NCBI GenBank assembly: GCA_029268065.1
Contig: JAJUHC010000015.1
Coordinates: 1-64,000, forward strand
Direction: 5' to 3'
From: Clostridiales bacterium
GTDB lineage: Bacteria; Bacillota; Clostridia; Oscillospirales; Oscillospiraceae
DNA: 64,000 nt
Below the pieces are notes generated by a model that was given only the letters and a program-made list of their open reading frames with translations, made no database searches and was not told the DNA's origin. Below, piece by piece: positions 1 through 6,914 of the stretch (position 1 is its first letter; every line of letters starts with the position of its first letter). The position numbers and the translations under genes are program-made.

Positions 1-292
1 ATGCTGCCATGAATCTCAAAAAGCTGGCCATTTGGGTCTCAAATAGCCCTTTGTTTTCTCGGATTTGGCTTATTTTTGCCTGTTATACGCAAAGAACCGC
101 GGTTTTCGTAAGCTGAAAACCGCCGTTCTTTGACAGGCTGCGGCATACTTTACACCATGTGTAGAGTATGCCTTTCTTTAAGCGAAAAGCGCCGCCGCTA
201 TCCCGGGTCGGTTGCCGCAAATAAAAAGAGAAAATTTAAATAATTAAATAGCATCCGTCTTATATGATGCATCGTATTAGGGAGAATTTTTC
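1..292. other. Non-coding lead-in with two strong stem-loops
   Basis: No gene is supported here. Two inverted repeats stand out. Positions 91-107 pair with 115-131 (17 bp, one mismatch, 7-nt loop). Positions 142-155 pair with 159-172 (14 bp, one mismatch), followed by a T-rich stretch at 173-179, so the second could end a transcript entering from outside the window. The last 50 bases before the gene at 293 are AT-rich and include a TATGAT-like element near 262. Confidence 0.5.
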
Positions 293-1849
293 ATGAAAAA
301 AATCTTTGCTCTATTTATCGCCGCTTCTTTGTCGCTGTCTGTTTTCCATTTGCCCGCGTATGCGGCGAAGGACCCGGCAGTTCATGTCGCAATCGACAAT
401 GAGATCGTCCTTTTCCCGGATGCACAGCCCTTGACAGACGCCGGCGGCAATGTGCTTGTGCCTTTGTTCTTTATCGGTCAAAAGCTCGGGGCATCGGTTG
501 AATGGAACGATACCGCAGGCGCCGTCACGGTTAAGCATTTATCCGACGTTATCATTATCTCGCTGCCATCGGCTTCAGTTGGAAATGCCTCGGTTATGCT
601 GAATAATGAGATAGTTCCCGCCGATGTCGCGCCCTTTATAAAAAGCGACCGAACCTACATATCGTTAAAACTTCTCAGCGAGCTTATGCATTGCCAGACG
701 TCATGGGATAACAGGACCCGCACCGCCTTTATTACGTCGCCCAAGCGCAGGGGGCCTGATGCCGCCCCGACAGTACAGGCTGCGACCAGTTCAGAAGTCC
801 TGAAAATCAGATCCTTTGACGGCTGCACGCTTTCGGGAAAGCTGGATTTTCCGACAGGCGCTTCTTCTGTGTCCACTCTAGTCATATTTGTTCCCGGCAC
901 GGGACCGAACACCTACGACAATCACAGGCTGATCGGCAATCAAGAGTTTAACTATTACGACCTGTTCGCACAGGAGCTCGGCAAAAGGCAAATAGCTTTT
1001 TTCCGCTATAATACCCGCGGCGTTGAAGCAGGCGACAAACCGCCGATGTACAATAGCGTCAACATGGAAGAATACAAAAAGTATACTCCGGAAAACCAGG
1101 CGAAGGATATCGAGGTCATGGTTACAGAGCTCAAGAAAAACGAAAAGCTGAAAAACGCGAAGGTTGTCCTGCTTGGCTGGAGCGAAGGCACCATTATCGC
1201 TCCCCTGGTAGCGGAAAGAAAAATCGTCGATATTTCATCTTTGATGCTGGCCGGATACTGTAATGAGAAGATGCAGGACATTATCGAGTGGCAGCTCTCG
1301 GGCGCTTCCTCAATGATTTTTTACTGCAGGTATTTTGACACGGACTCAGACGGTACAATATCAAAACAGGAATTCTGCGCGGACCCGTACGGGGTGGCAA
1401 AGGAGGCGCTTGGCGGGGTTTTGTTTGAACAGCTGGATGCCGACGGGGACGGCTCGCTAACAGACGCTGATTTCGCTATCATTTTGGCGGAGCGCAAAAA
1501 ACAGGTAATGGATGCGATTTCAAAAAAGGATGATGAATGGATTTGGAACAACTATTTTCAAATCACCTCGGAATGGCTCGCCGGTCATGCCCAGCTTGAG
1601 GCAAACAGGGACATGCTTCTGAAGCTGGATATACCCGTCAACATATTTCACGGTGTTTACGACCAGAACGTACCGCTTCAGGGAGTATATGATATCTACG
1701 ATTCATGCAGGGTTAACGGGAAAACGAATCTGAAGGCCTTTGTGTTCGACCAGCACGATCATGACCTGAATTATATTCTCTATCCTATGAAAAATGTAAT
1801 CTCAGACGGTCTGGCCCGTATATTTGATGAATGTGAAAAAGTCAGATGA
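293..1849 (+). CDS. Secreted alpha/beta hydrolase with copper-amine-oxidase-N-type domain and EF-hand pair
   Basis: The protein has 518 residues. A signal peptide (charged MKK, hydrophobic core, AYAA cleavage region) covers about residues 1-25. Residues ~28-150 resemble the copper amine oxidase N-terminal-like domain common in exported Firmicute proteins. A serine alpha/beta hydrolase follows: the nucleophile elbow is GWSEG (Ser297), a likely acid lies in the FHGVYDQ segment and the His in FDQHDHD near the C-terminus. Two canonical EF-hand loops, D349-T-D-S-D-G to E360 and D382-A-D-G-D-G to D393, sit inside the cap region between nucleophile and acid. The start is an ATG preceded by an AGGGAG site. 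The substrate is unknown; ester or peptide hydrolysis at the cell surface is an inference from the fold. Confidence 0.8.
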   Translation: MKKIFALFIAASLSLSVFHLPAYAAKDPAVHVAIDNEIVLFPDAQPLTDAGGNVLVPLFFIGQKLGASVEWNDTAGAVTVKHLSDVIIISLPSASVGNASVMLNNEIVPADVAPFIKSDRTYISLKLLSELMHCQTSWDNRTRTAFITSPKRRGPDAAPTVQAATSSEVLKIRSFDGCTLSGKLDFPTGASSVSTLVIFVPGTGPNTYDNHRLIGNQEFNYYDLFAQELGKRQIAFFRYNTRGVEAGDKPPMYNSVNMEEYKKYTPENQAKDIEVMVTELKKNEKLKNAKVVLLGWSEGTIIAPLVAERKIVDISSLMLAGYCNEKMQDIIEWQLSGASSMIFYCRYFDTDSDGTISKQEFCADPYGVAKEALGGVLFEQLDADGDGSLTDADFAIILAERKKQVMDAISKKDDEWIWNNYFQITSEWLAGHAQLEANRDMLLKLDIPVNIFHGVYDQNVPLQGVYDIYDSCRVNGKTNLKAFVFDQHDHDLNYILYPMKNVISDGLARIFDECEKVR

Positions 1850-1935
1850 GCGCTTTTTTTCATAAGCATAGAAAAATTAACATTTTTGCTTTATAATTAC
1901 TCGTGATAAAAATTTTAAACCTGGAGGGCACAAAT

Positions 1936-2226
1936 ATGAAATGTCCCTATTGCGGAGGGGAAATGGAGCAGGGCGTGATTCAGAGCCCTCATGAAATTTG
2001 CTGGAAGCATGAGAAGGCTTTTTTGGGAAACGCGGAGTTTAACGAGGACGCGGTAATTCTATCGGAATTATCCATGCTGAGAGGTTCCGCAGCGGAGGCT
2101 TTCCGCTGCCGTGCCTGTGAGAAAATAGTGATAGACTATAAAAACGGCGATTGCGACATGAACCGAAGGGCGGGTCTCTCCTCCGATTTCGCCGTCGTGC
2201 GCAAAATGTTCAGGAAGCGTTCCTAG
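1936..2226 (+). CDS. Small zinc-ribbon protein (DUF6487-like)
   Basis: This 96-residue protein begins with a CPYCGG knuckle and has a second CRAC pair near residue 57, together a likely four-Cys zinc site. The spacing resembles the PF20097/DUF6487 small zinc-ribbon family found in Clostridia, whose function is not known. The ATG at 1936 is chosen because a GGAGG site lies about 10 bases upstream; a longer in-frame start at 1903 has no such site. It is a stand-alone gene followed by a GC-rich hairpin. No enzymatic motif is visible. Confidence 0.7.
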   Translation: MKCPYCGGEMEQGVIQSPHEICWKHEKAFLGNAEFNEDAVILSELSMLRGSAAEAFRCRACEKIVIDYKNGDCDMNRRAGLSSDFAVVRKMFRKRS

Positions 2227-2424
2227 CCTTTGCTTTTCACGTGCCGGGAAACGCATTGGTTTTGCGTCGGAAAGTCATTTACTATTATGCGTGGTACAAC
2301 GGGCTTGCGCATTTGCCTTCCTCATAAGCGGGGAATTGCCGCTGGGCTTTGGAGCGAACGCGGCATCCGCTCGGCCGCCGGCCGCCGATTTGGCTGCGGT
2401 TTCCGAAAACAAACATTGAAAAAT

Positions 2425-2462
2425 GCCCCCGGAAGTAGGATAATATACCTGCTCCGGGGGGC
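2425..2462 (+). terminator. GC-rich stem-loop between zinc-ribbon gene and YjdF-like gene
   Basis: GCCCCCGGA (2425-2433) pairs with TCCGGGGGGC (2453-2462, one extra G), and an inner AGTAGG/CCTGCT helix extends the stem. A short T-rich stretch follows. It could end the transcript of the zinc-ribbon gene, or be a leader structure of the gene at 2487, whose G-rich Shine-Dalgarno lies only 14 bases further on. The rest of 2227-2424 shows nothing recognisable. Confidence 0.45.
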
Positions 2463-2486
2463 GCTCGTATTTTATGGGGGGGTTTT

Positions 2487-3350
2487 ATGGCAAAAGGAAT
2501 CAGGAGAAGCCGTACATTCAGGATTCTGCGCATCAATTACAAAAAGGACAAGTCCGTTTTCGTCACATATTTTATCTTGAGGCTGCTTGTAATAGCCGTA
2601 ATGATAAATCAGTTCATCAACAAGTCTTACGATTCGGTTTTTATGTGCCTGCTCACGCTTATACTCTTCCTGCTGCCGTCCTTCATAGAAAAGAGGCTGA
2701 GGATCGACCTTCCCAGCGTGCTTGAGATAATAATTCTGCTCTTTATATTTTCGGCTCAGATTCTGGGCGAAATAAGCGAATATTACATAATCTACCCTTA
2801 CTGGGACACCATGCTCCACACCGTTAACGGCTTCCTCTGCGCCGCGATCGGCATTGCGATGATTGATATTTTGAATCAGAGCGAGCGGTTCAAGTTCAAT
2901 ATGTCGCCGGCGTTTGTCGCAATGGTAGCTTTCTGCTTTTCGATGACCATAGGCGTGATCTGGGAGTTCTTCGAGTTCGGGATGGACACTTTTTTCAGAT
3001 TTGACATGCAGAAGGACGCCGTCCTTAAATCCATAAGCTCCATTGCCCTCCGTCCGGATGGGAAAAACATTCCCGTAGTGCTGGATATACGCGAAGTAAT
3101 AGTTAACGGTGAGCGCTGGAACCTGGGCGGCTACCTGGACATCGGACTTATCGATACGATGATGGATCTGCTCGTAAATTTCGTCGGCGCTCTCGTGTTT
3201 TCGATAATCGGTTATTTCTATATCAAAAACCGCGGCAAGGGGCGCTTCGCGAAGGTATTTATGCCGACGCGCAAAAGGGACTTTTCCTCTAAAAATCCCC
3301 CGGAAAAGACTTTGAAAACAGCCGGCGAAAGGGGCAATCGGCAAGCTTAA
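2487..3350 (+). CDS. Six-segment membrane protein, YjdF/DUF2238-like
   Basis: The 287-residue protein has a basic N-terminus and about six hydrophobic segments. The central part carries WDTMLHTVNGF followed by a WEFFEF motif, the pattern of YjdF-type (DUF2238) integral membrane proteins, in which the His and Glu lie within or near the membrane. The C-terminal ~40 residues are strongly basic and probably cytoplasmic. The ATG is preceded by a run of seven G as ribosome-binding site. The family has no established function. A clear terminator follows. Confidence 0.65.
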   Translation: MAKGIRRSRTFRILRINYKKDKSVFVTYFILRLLVIAVMINQFINKSYDSVFMCLLTLILFLLPSFIEKRLRIDLPSVLEIIILLFIFSAQILGEISEYYIIYPYWDTMLHTVNGFLCAAIGIAMIDILNQSERFKFNMSPAFVAMVAFCFSMTIGVIWEFFEFGMDTFFRFDMQKDAVLKSISSIALRPDGKNIPVVLDIREVIVNGERWNLGGYLDIGLIDTMMDLLVNFVGALVFSIIGYFYIKNRGKGRFAKVFMPTRKRDFSSKNPPEKTLKTAGERGNRQA

Positions 3351-3372
3351 GCCCAAATCCGACCAATATATC

Positions 3373-3412
3373 AACCCGGGCGCAATGTTTCAGTCAATTG
3401 CGTCCGGGTTTT
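3373..3412 (+). terminator. Rho-independent terminator
   Basis: AACCCGGGCGCAAT pairs with ATTGCGTCCGGGTT across a 9-nt loop (one G-T wobble), then TT. It lies 22 bases after the YjdF-like gene. Confidence 0.7.
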
Positions 3413-3451
3413 ACAAACAGCATCGCTAAAATCCTGCGATTTACAGTTTTG

Positions 3452-3495
3452 CCAATTAATTGGTAATTATTAACATTTGCACAGCGTTATCCACA
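3452..3495. promoter_or_regulatory. 12-bp palindrome and isolated DnaA box
   Basis: CCAATTAATTGG (3452-3463) is a perfect palindrome, and TTATCCACA (3487-3495) is an exact match to the DnaA-box consensus. Both lie in the 155-bp gap between two converging genes. A single box is weak evidence for DnaA binding; it is noted because three more boxes lie 1.5 kb away. Confidence 0.3.
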
Positions 3496-3567
3496 ATCGG
3501 TGTATCAATTTTCGTCGAAAATGCCTGTTCCCCGTCGAAGACGTCTTCCCGAAACGCATTATTTGCT

Positions 3568-4128
3568 TTATACCGACCTGCCCTTGCGGTCATAAATGCT
3601 TTCTCCAAAGCAGTCTATACCCACTGTCAGCGGCAGTTTTTCAATTTCCATAAGCTTTACGGACTCGCAGCCGAGTTCGGGAAACGCCACTACCTCGGCG
3701 GATTTTATGTGCCTTGCTATAAGAGCGCCCGCCCCGCCTACGGCACAGAGATATATGGCTCTGTTCCTGACGATGGCCGAAACCACATCGGCGCTCCTCT
3801 CGCCCTTTCCTATCATCCCCAGAAGCCCCAGATCCAGAAGGCGCGGCGAGAACTTATCCATACGGCTCGAAGTCGTGGGACCGCAGGAACCGACGGCCAT
3901 GCCCGCCCTTGCCGGCGTAGGCCCCGCATAATAGATGACCGCGCCGCGAACGTCAAAGGGCGGCTCCCTTCCTTCGTCCAGAAGCTCAAATATCCTTTTA
4001 TGCGCCGCGTCCCTGGCCGTATATATGGCGCCGGATAAAATAACCCTGTCTCCGGCCCTCAGCTCGGGTATAGCGTCCTTAAGACCTGAAGTATTTATTT
4101 CCGCCGTTTTCCGAGGCAATACCAGCAC
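3568..4128 (-). CDS. fumB: Class I fumarate hydratase beta subunit (orphan)
   Basis: At 186 residues this is a complete Fumerase_C domain (C-terminal half of class I [4Fe-4S] fumarases and tartrate dehydratases). The conserved segments are present: DRVILSGAIYTARDAAHKR, the GPTTSSRMD loop, IGKG, and VVAFPELGCESV near the end. Class I enzymes need an alpha subunit that binds the iron-sulfur cluster, normally encoded immediately upstream. Here the upstream neighbour is instead a DivIVA-like gene, 5 bp away, so the alpha subunit must be elsewhere. The start is GTG at 4128. Tartrate or a related hydroxyacid is an alternative substrate. Confidence 0.85.
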   Translation of the reverse strand: MLVLPRKTAEINTSGLKDAIPELRAGDRVILSGAIYTARDAAHKRIFELLDEGREPPFDVRGAVIYYAGPTPARAGMAVGSCGPTTSSRMDKFSPRLLDLGLLGMIGKGERSADVVSAIVRNRAIYLCAVGGAGALIARHIKSAEVVAFPELGCESVKLMEIEKLPLTVGIDCFGESIYDRKGRSV

Positions 4129-4133
4129 CCCCG

Positions 4134-4739
4134 CTATTCCGCCTTTTCCGGCTCCGCGTTCTTTACGAACCTCTCAAGCTCGTTGAAATCATCCGCCGTC
4201 TTGTCAAGCACGGAGCTTACAAGCCCAATGCGCTTGTCGATGTTGCTTATTTCTCCCCTGAGATGCGCCGCCGTTATCTCCGTTCCACAACGGATGTCCT
4301 CATATTCTATTTTGAGCGCCGCGATAGTATTCATGAGCTTGCTCATGATGCGCTCGTATTTTTCCGTCGCGGCGGCCTCGATTTCCTGAGCCCTTTTGCA
4401 GGCCTCAACCTCCAGGGATGACAACCTGCCCTTCAGCTTATTGAAGGTCTCTATGGTCTTGGCGTCCTCGTCGACCTTCGCCTTAAGAGCGGCTAAGCGC
4501 TCCTTCATCGCTTCAACATCCTCGCTTTGCCTGCTGATCTCGTCGTTTTCGCGCATCAGCTTGGAAACCTGATCCGACAGAAAATCGATTTTTGAAAGCA
4601 ATTCCTTTTTTTCGGTCTTAAGCACTTCGCATTCGGATTTGTATTCGTTGAGCTCCTTCGACATCGCGGTTATATAAGCCGCGACGTCGCTGCGGTTGAA
4701 CCCGCCGAACATACTGCTCCTGAAACCGCTGACATCCAT
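4134..4739 (-). CDS. DivIVA-like coiled-coil protein
   Basis: This 201-residue protein starts at 4739, where an AAGGGCGGGG site precedes ATG. Residues 1-30 (FRSSMFGGFNRSDVAAYITAM) match the N-terminal DivIVA/GpsB motif, in which a short hydrophobic tip contacts the membrane and an FxRxDVxxY segment opens the coiled coil. The rest is an almost continuous heptad-rich coiled coil. Such proteins mark poles or septa and recruit cell-wall or chromosome-segregation factors. It is the first gene of a probable operon with the fumarase beta subunit, reading from the promoter at 4774-4802. The functional link between the two is not obvious. Confidence 0.7.
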   Translation of the reverse strand: MDVSGFRSSMFGGFNRSDVAAYITAMSKELNEYKSECEVLKTEKKELLSKIDFLSDQVSKLMRENDEISRQSEDVEAMKERLAALKAKVDEDAKTIETFNKLKGRLSSLEVEACKRAQEIEAAATEKYERIMSKLMNTIAALKIEYEDIRCGTEITAAHLRGEISNIDKRIGLVSSVLDKTADDFNELERFVKNAEPEKAE

Positions 4740-4773
4740 GCCGTCCCCGCCCTTCAACCGGAAATTATTAATG

Positions 4774-4802
4774 ATTCTATCACAAAGCGACCAAAATGGC
4801 AA
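4774..4802 (-). promoter_or_regulatory. Sigma-A-type promoter for DivIVA-like/fumarase operon
   Basis: Read on the minus strand: TTGCCA (4802-4797), 17-bp spacer, TAGAAT (4779-4774), about 35 bases before the start codon. Confidence 0.5.
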
Positions 4803-5051
4803 TAAAATATGTATGATGCCGCTTTATTAGGAAGAAAATAATATTTTAAGATATCGGTTTGGTTTTTTCCAGTTATGAAATATTCATTGTTGTCTGAATA
4901 ACGCATAATATTGTTAATTTTAAAAAATCTTGATTTTTTGCGAGTTGTACACATTGTCCACATAATTATCCACACAATTTATGTTAACCGTACGAATAAA
5001 ATATTCAGCCGTGATTAACATAATATCCTCGACGCTTGTCAACAATAGCAC
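4803..5051. other. AT-rich divergent intergenic region
   Basis: This is a markedly AT-rich gap between a minus-strand and a plus-strand operon. No gene is supported. It contains the DnaA-box cluster at 4945-4974 and several TTAAC/GTTAA stretches between 4982 and 5022. With the T-box leader that follows, the gene-free stretch runs from 4740 to 5399. Confidence 0.5.
4945..4974 (+). promoter_or_regulatory. Cluster of three DnaA boxes
   Basis: Three 9-mers lie in the same orientation: TTGTACACA (4945-4953), TTGTCCACA (4954-4962, directly abutting) and TTATCCACA (4966-4974, exact consensus). The second differs from consensus at one base, the first at two. They sit in AT-rich DNA about 80 bp upstream of the Trp T-box promoter. 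No dnaA, dnaN or rpmH is in the window, so this is not shown to be oriC; a DnaA-titration or DnaA-controlled regulatory site is more likely. Confidence 0.5.
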
Positions 5052-5079
5052 TTGACAATTCATTTTTTCATATTATAAT
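5052..5079 (+). promoter_or_regulatory. Promoter of the T-box/trpB2 transcript
   Basis: TTGACA (5052-5057), 16-bp spacer, TATAAT (5074-5079): both hexamers are exact sigma-A consensus. Transcription should start just before the T-box stem I. Confidence 0.8.
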
Positions 5080-5085
5080 GGTGGT

Positions 5086-5360
5086 ACGTTAAACTGATGA
5101 GCGGAAATAGTAACTGCAGATCCAACTTCAAAGAGAGCCGCGGGCGGTGGAAAGCGGCAGGGCGGATTGCGGCGAATGGCTCCGCGAGGGCAAACCCAAA
5201 GGATTTTTCCGAGTAGGGGCGACGGAGAGGGCGCTTCGTTAAAAAACGCCGGCACATCAAGTGTGCACTGAGAGGGCGCAAAAGCGCCAAGCCGGGTGGC
5301 ACCGCAGGAGCATAGGCTCTTGTCCCTGCAGCATAATGTTGGGGGACAGGGGCATTTTTT
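5086..5360 (+). promoter_or_regulatory. Tryptophan T-box leader (tRNA-sensing riboswitch)
   Basis: All the hallmarks are present. Stem I opens with CTGATGAGCGGA and the AGTA bulge. Its distal region contains GGTGGAA. The returning strand reads GCGAA-TGG-C-TCCGC, placing TGG (5177-5179), the Trp codon, in the specifier loop. The T-box core GGGTGGCACCGC is at 5294-5305, pairing with the uncharged tRNA 3' end in the antiterminator. The terminator pairs GCTCTTGTCCC (5316-5326) with GGGACAGGGGC (5343-5353), followed by six T. Low charged tRNA-Trp should allow read-through into the TrpB2 gene. Confidence 0.92.
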
Positions 5361-5399
5361 GTTGTCCGTCCCCAAGATGAAAGAAAGGGGAAAAACGAC

Positions 5400-6785
5400 A
5401 TGTCAAAAAGCGAAATTCCTTACAAAATCAATCTCAGCGAATCGGAGCTTCCCAAGGCCTGGTACAACGTTCGCGCCGATATGAAGACAGACCACCGTCC
5501 CATACTCAATCCCGGCACCCTTAAGCCGGTTACCCTCGAGGATCTCAGCCCCGTCTTCTGTACCGAGCTTGCAAAGCAGGAGCTGAACGCCACCGACGCT
5601 TATGTGGAGATCCCTTACGAGATCCGCGAATTTTACAAGATGTACCGCCCCTCGCCGCTGGTGCGCGCCTACTGCCTTGAAAAAGAACTCAAAACGCCCG
5701 CAAAGATATACTATAAATTCGAGGGCGGCAACACCTCCGGCAGCCACAAGCTGAATTCCTCGATAGCCCAGGCCTATTACGCCAAGGAGCAGGGGCTGAA
5801 GGGCGTTACCACCGAAACCGGCGCGGGCCAATGGGGCACGGCGCTCTCGATGGCCTGCGGCTACTTCGGGCTCGACTGCCGCGTATACATGGTGAAGGTT
5901 TCCTATCAGCAAAAGCCATACCGCAAGGGCGTGATGGAAACTTACGGCGCTACCATAATCCCCTCCCCCTCCGACACAACCGAGGTGGGCAGGAAAATAC
6001 TCGCGGAGCACCCCGATACGACGGGAAGCCTCGGCTGCGCCATCTCGGAGGCGGTCGAATACGCGGTCACCCACGAAGGCTACCGCTATGTTCTCGGCAG
6101 CGTTCTGAACCAGGTGCTCCTGCACCAGTCCATAATCGGGCTCGAAGCGAAAGCCGCCATGGAAAAGTACGGCGAGTACCCCGATATTGTGATAGGCTGC
6201 GCCGGCGGCGGCTCCAACCTCGGAGGACTTATGGCGCCGTTTATGGAAGACAGGCTCAAGGGCAGGCACGCCCCCTACTTTATCGCGGTGGAGCCCGCCT
6301 CCTGCCCCTCCATGACCAGAGGCAAGTTCATGTACGATTTCTGCGACACCGGCAAGGTGACTCCGCTTGCAAAAATGTACACGCTCGGCGCGACCTACAT
6401 TCCGTCCCCAAACCACGCCGGGGGCCTGCGCTACCACGGCATGAGCCCGATACTTTCCCAGCTCTATCACGACGGCTATCTGGACGAGGCGAGGGCCGTC
6501 GAGCAGACGAAGGTGTTTGAGGCGGCGACGCTCTTCGCCAGAGTCGAGGGCACGCTTCCCGCTCCCGAAAGCTCCCACGCCATCCGCGTGGCTATCGACG
6601 AGGCAATAAAATGCAGGGAAACAGGCGAGCAAAAGACCATTCTCTTCGGTCTTTCCGGCACGGGCTATTTTGATATCTCCGCCTATATGTCTTACAGGGA
6701 AGGCACGATGACCGACAGCATACCGACCGACGAGGAGCTCGAGGAGGGCTTTAAGGGCATCCCCTCGCTTCCGGGAATCCAGTAA
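5400..6785 (+). CDS. trpB2: TrpB2-type tryptophan synthase beta chain-like enzyme
   Basis: The 461-residue protein belongs to the PLP-dependent TrpB2 branch, which is longer than the ~400-residue TrpB1 of the TrpAB complex. The PLP lysine lies in GNTSGSHKLNSS (around residue 113), and the phosphate-binding glycine loop is GCAGGGSNLGG. TrpB enzymes condense indole with serine to give tryptophan. TrpB2 often works without TrpA, and no trpA or other trp gene is nearby, so indole salvage is a reasonable inference. The tryptophan T-box in the leader strongly supports a tryptophan-related role. The transcript is monocistronic, ending at the hairpin at 6809. Confidence 0.92.
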   Translation: MSKSEIPYKINLSESELPKAWYNVRADMKTDHRPILNPGTLKPVTLEDLSPVFCTELAKQELNATDAYVEIPYEIREFYKMYRPSPLVRAYCLEKELKTPAKIYYKFEGGNTSGSHKLNSSIAQAYYAKEQGLKGVTTETGAGQWGTALSMACGYFGLDCRVYMVKVSYQQKPYRKGVMETYGATIIPSPSDTTEVGRKILAEHPDTTGSLGCAISEAVEYAVTHEGYRYVLGSVLNQVLLHQSIIGLEAKAAMEKYGEYPDIVIGCAGGGSNLGGLMAPFMEDRLKGRHAPYFIAVEPASCPSMTRGKFMYDFCDTGKVTPLAKMYTLGATYIPSPNHAGGLRYHGMSPILSQLYHDGYLDEARAVEQTKVFEAATLFARVEGTLPAPESSHAIRVAIDEAIKCRETGEQKTILFGLSGTGYFDISAYMSYREGTMTDSIPTDEELEEGFKGIPSLPGIQ

Positions 6786-6808
6786 TTGTTATATAGTCAT
6801 TACTCTTT

Positions 6809-6842
6809 GTGTACAGCCGAAAAAGCGGCTGTACACTTTTTT
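6809..6842 (+). terminator. Terminator of trpB2
   Basis: GTGTACAGCCG (6809-6819) pairs perfectly with CGGCTGTACAC (6826-6836), followed by a T run. Confidence 0.85.
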
Positions 6843-6914
6843 ATCGATTCGGCGATATACTTTTTCCGGCCGCGCATAAACTTGTACTGCAATCTTATCG
6901 AAGGGAAAGCCGCC

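Noticed and set aside
2431-2439. Glutamine (glnA) riboswitch suggested by GGAAGTAGG
   Set aside because: The rest of the conserved core is missing, and the sequence is fully explained as part of a hairpin stem.
2230-2580. 116-residue plus-strand reading frame
   Set aside because: It overlaps the hairpin and the start of the YjdF-like gene, has no ribosome-binding site and shows no protein-like pattern.
2472-3374. 300-residue minus-strand frame opposite the YjdF-like gene
   Set aside because: The plus-strand frame has a strong ribosome-binding site, coherent membrane segments and family motifs; this one is its antisense shadow.
3460-4038. 192-residue plus-strand frame opposite the fumarase beta gene
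   Set aside because: The minus-strand frame gives a complete, recognisable fumarase beta domain.
4740-5051. Chromosomal replication origin
   Set aside because: The DnaA boxes and AT-rich DNA are suggestive, but dnaA, dnaN, recF and rpmH are absent and the flanking genes are not origin-linked.
5403-6632. 409-residue minus-strand frame opposite trpB2
   Set aside because: High-GC antisense shadow; His/Gly/Val-rich composition without motifs, while the plus strand encodes TrpB2 behind a T-box.
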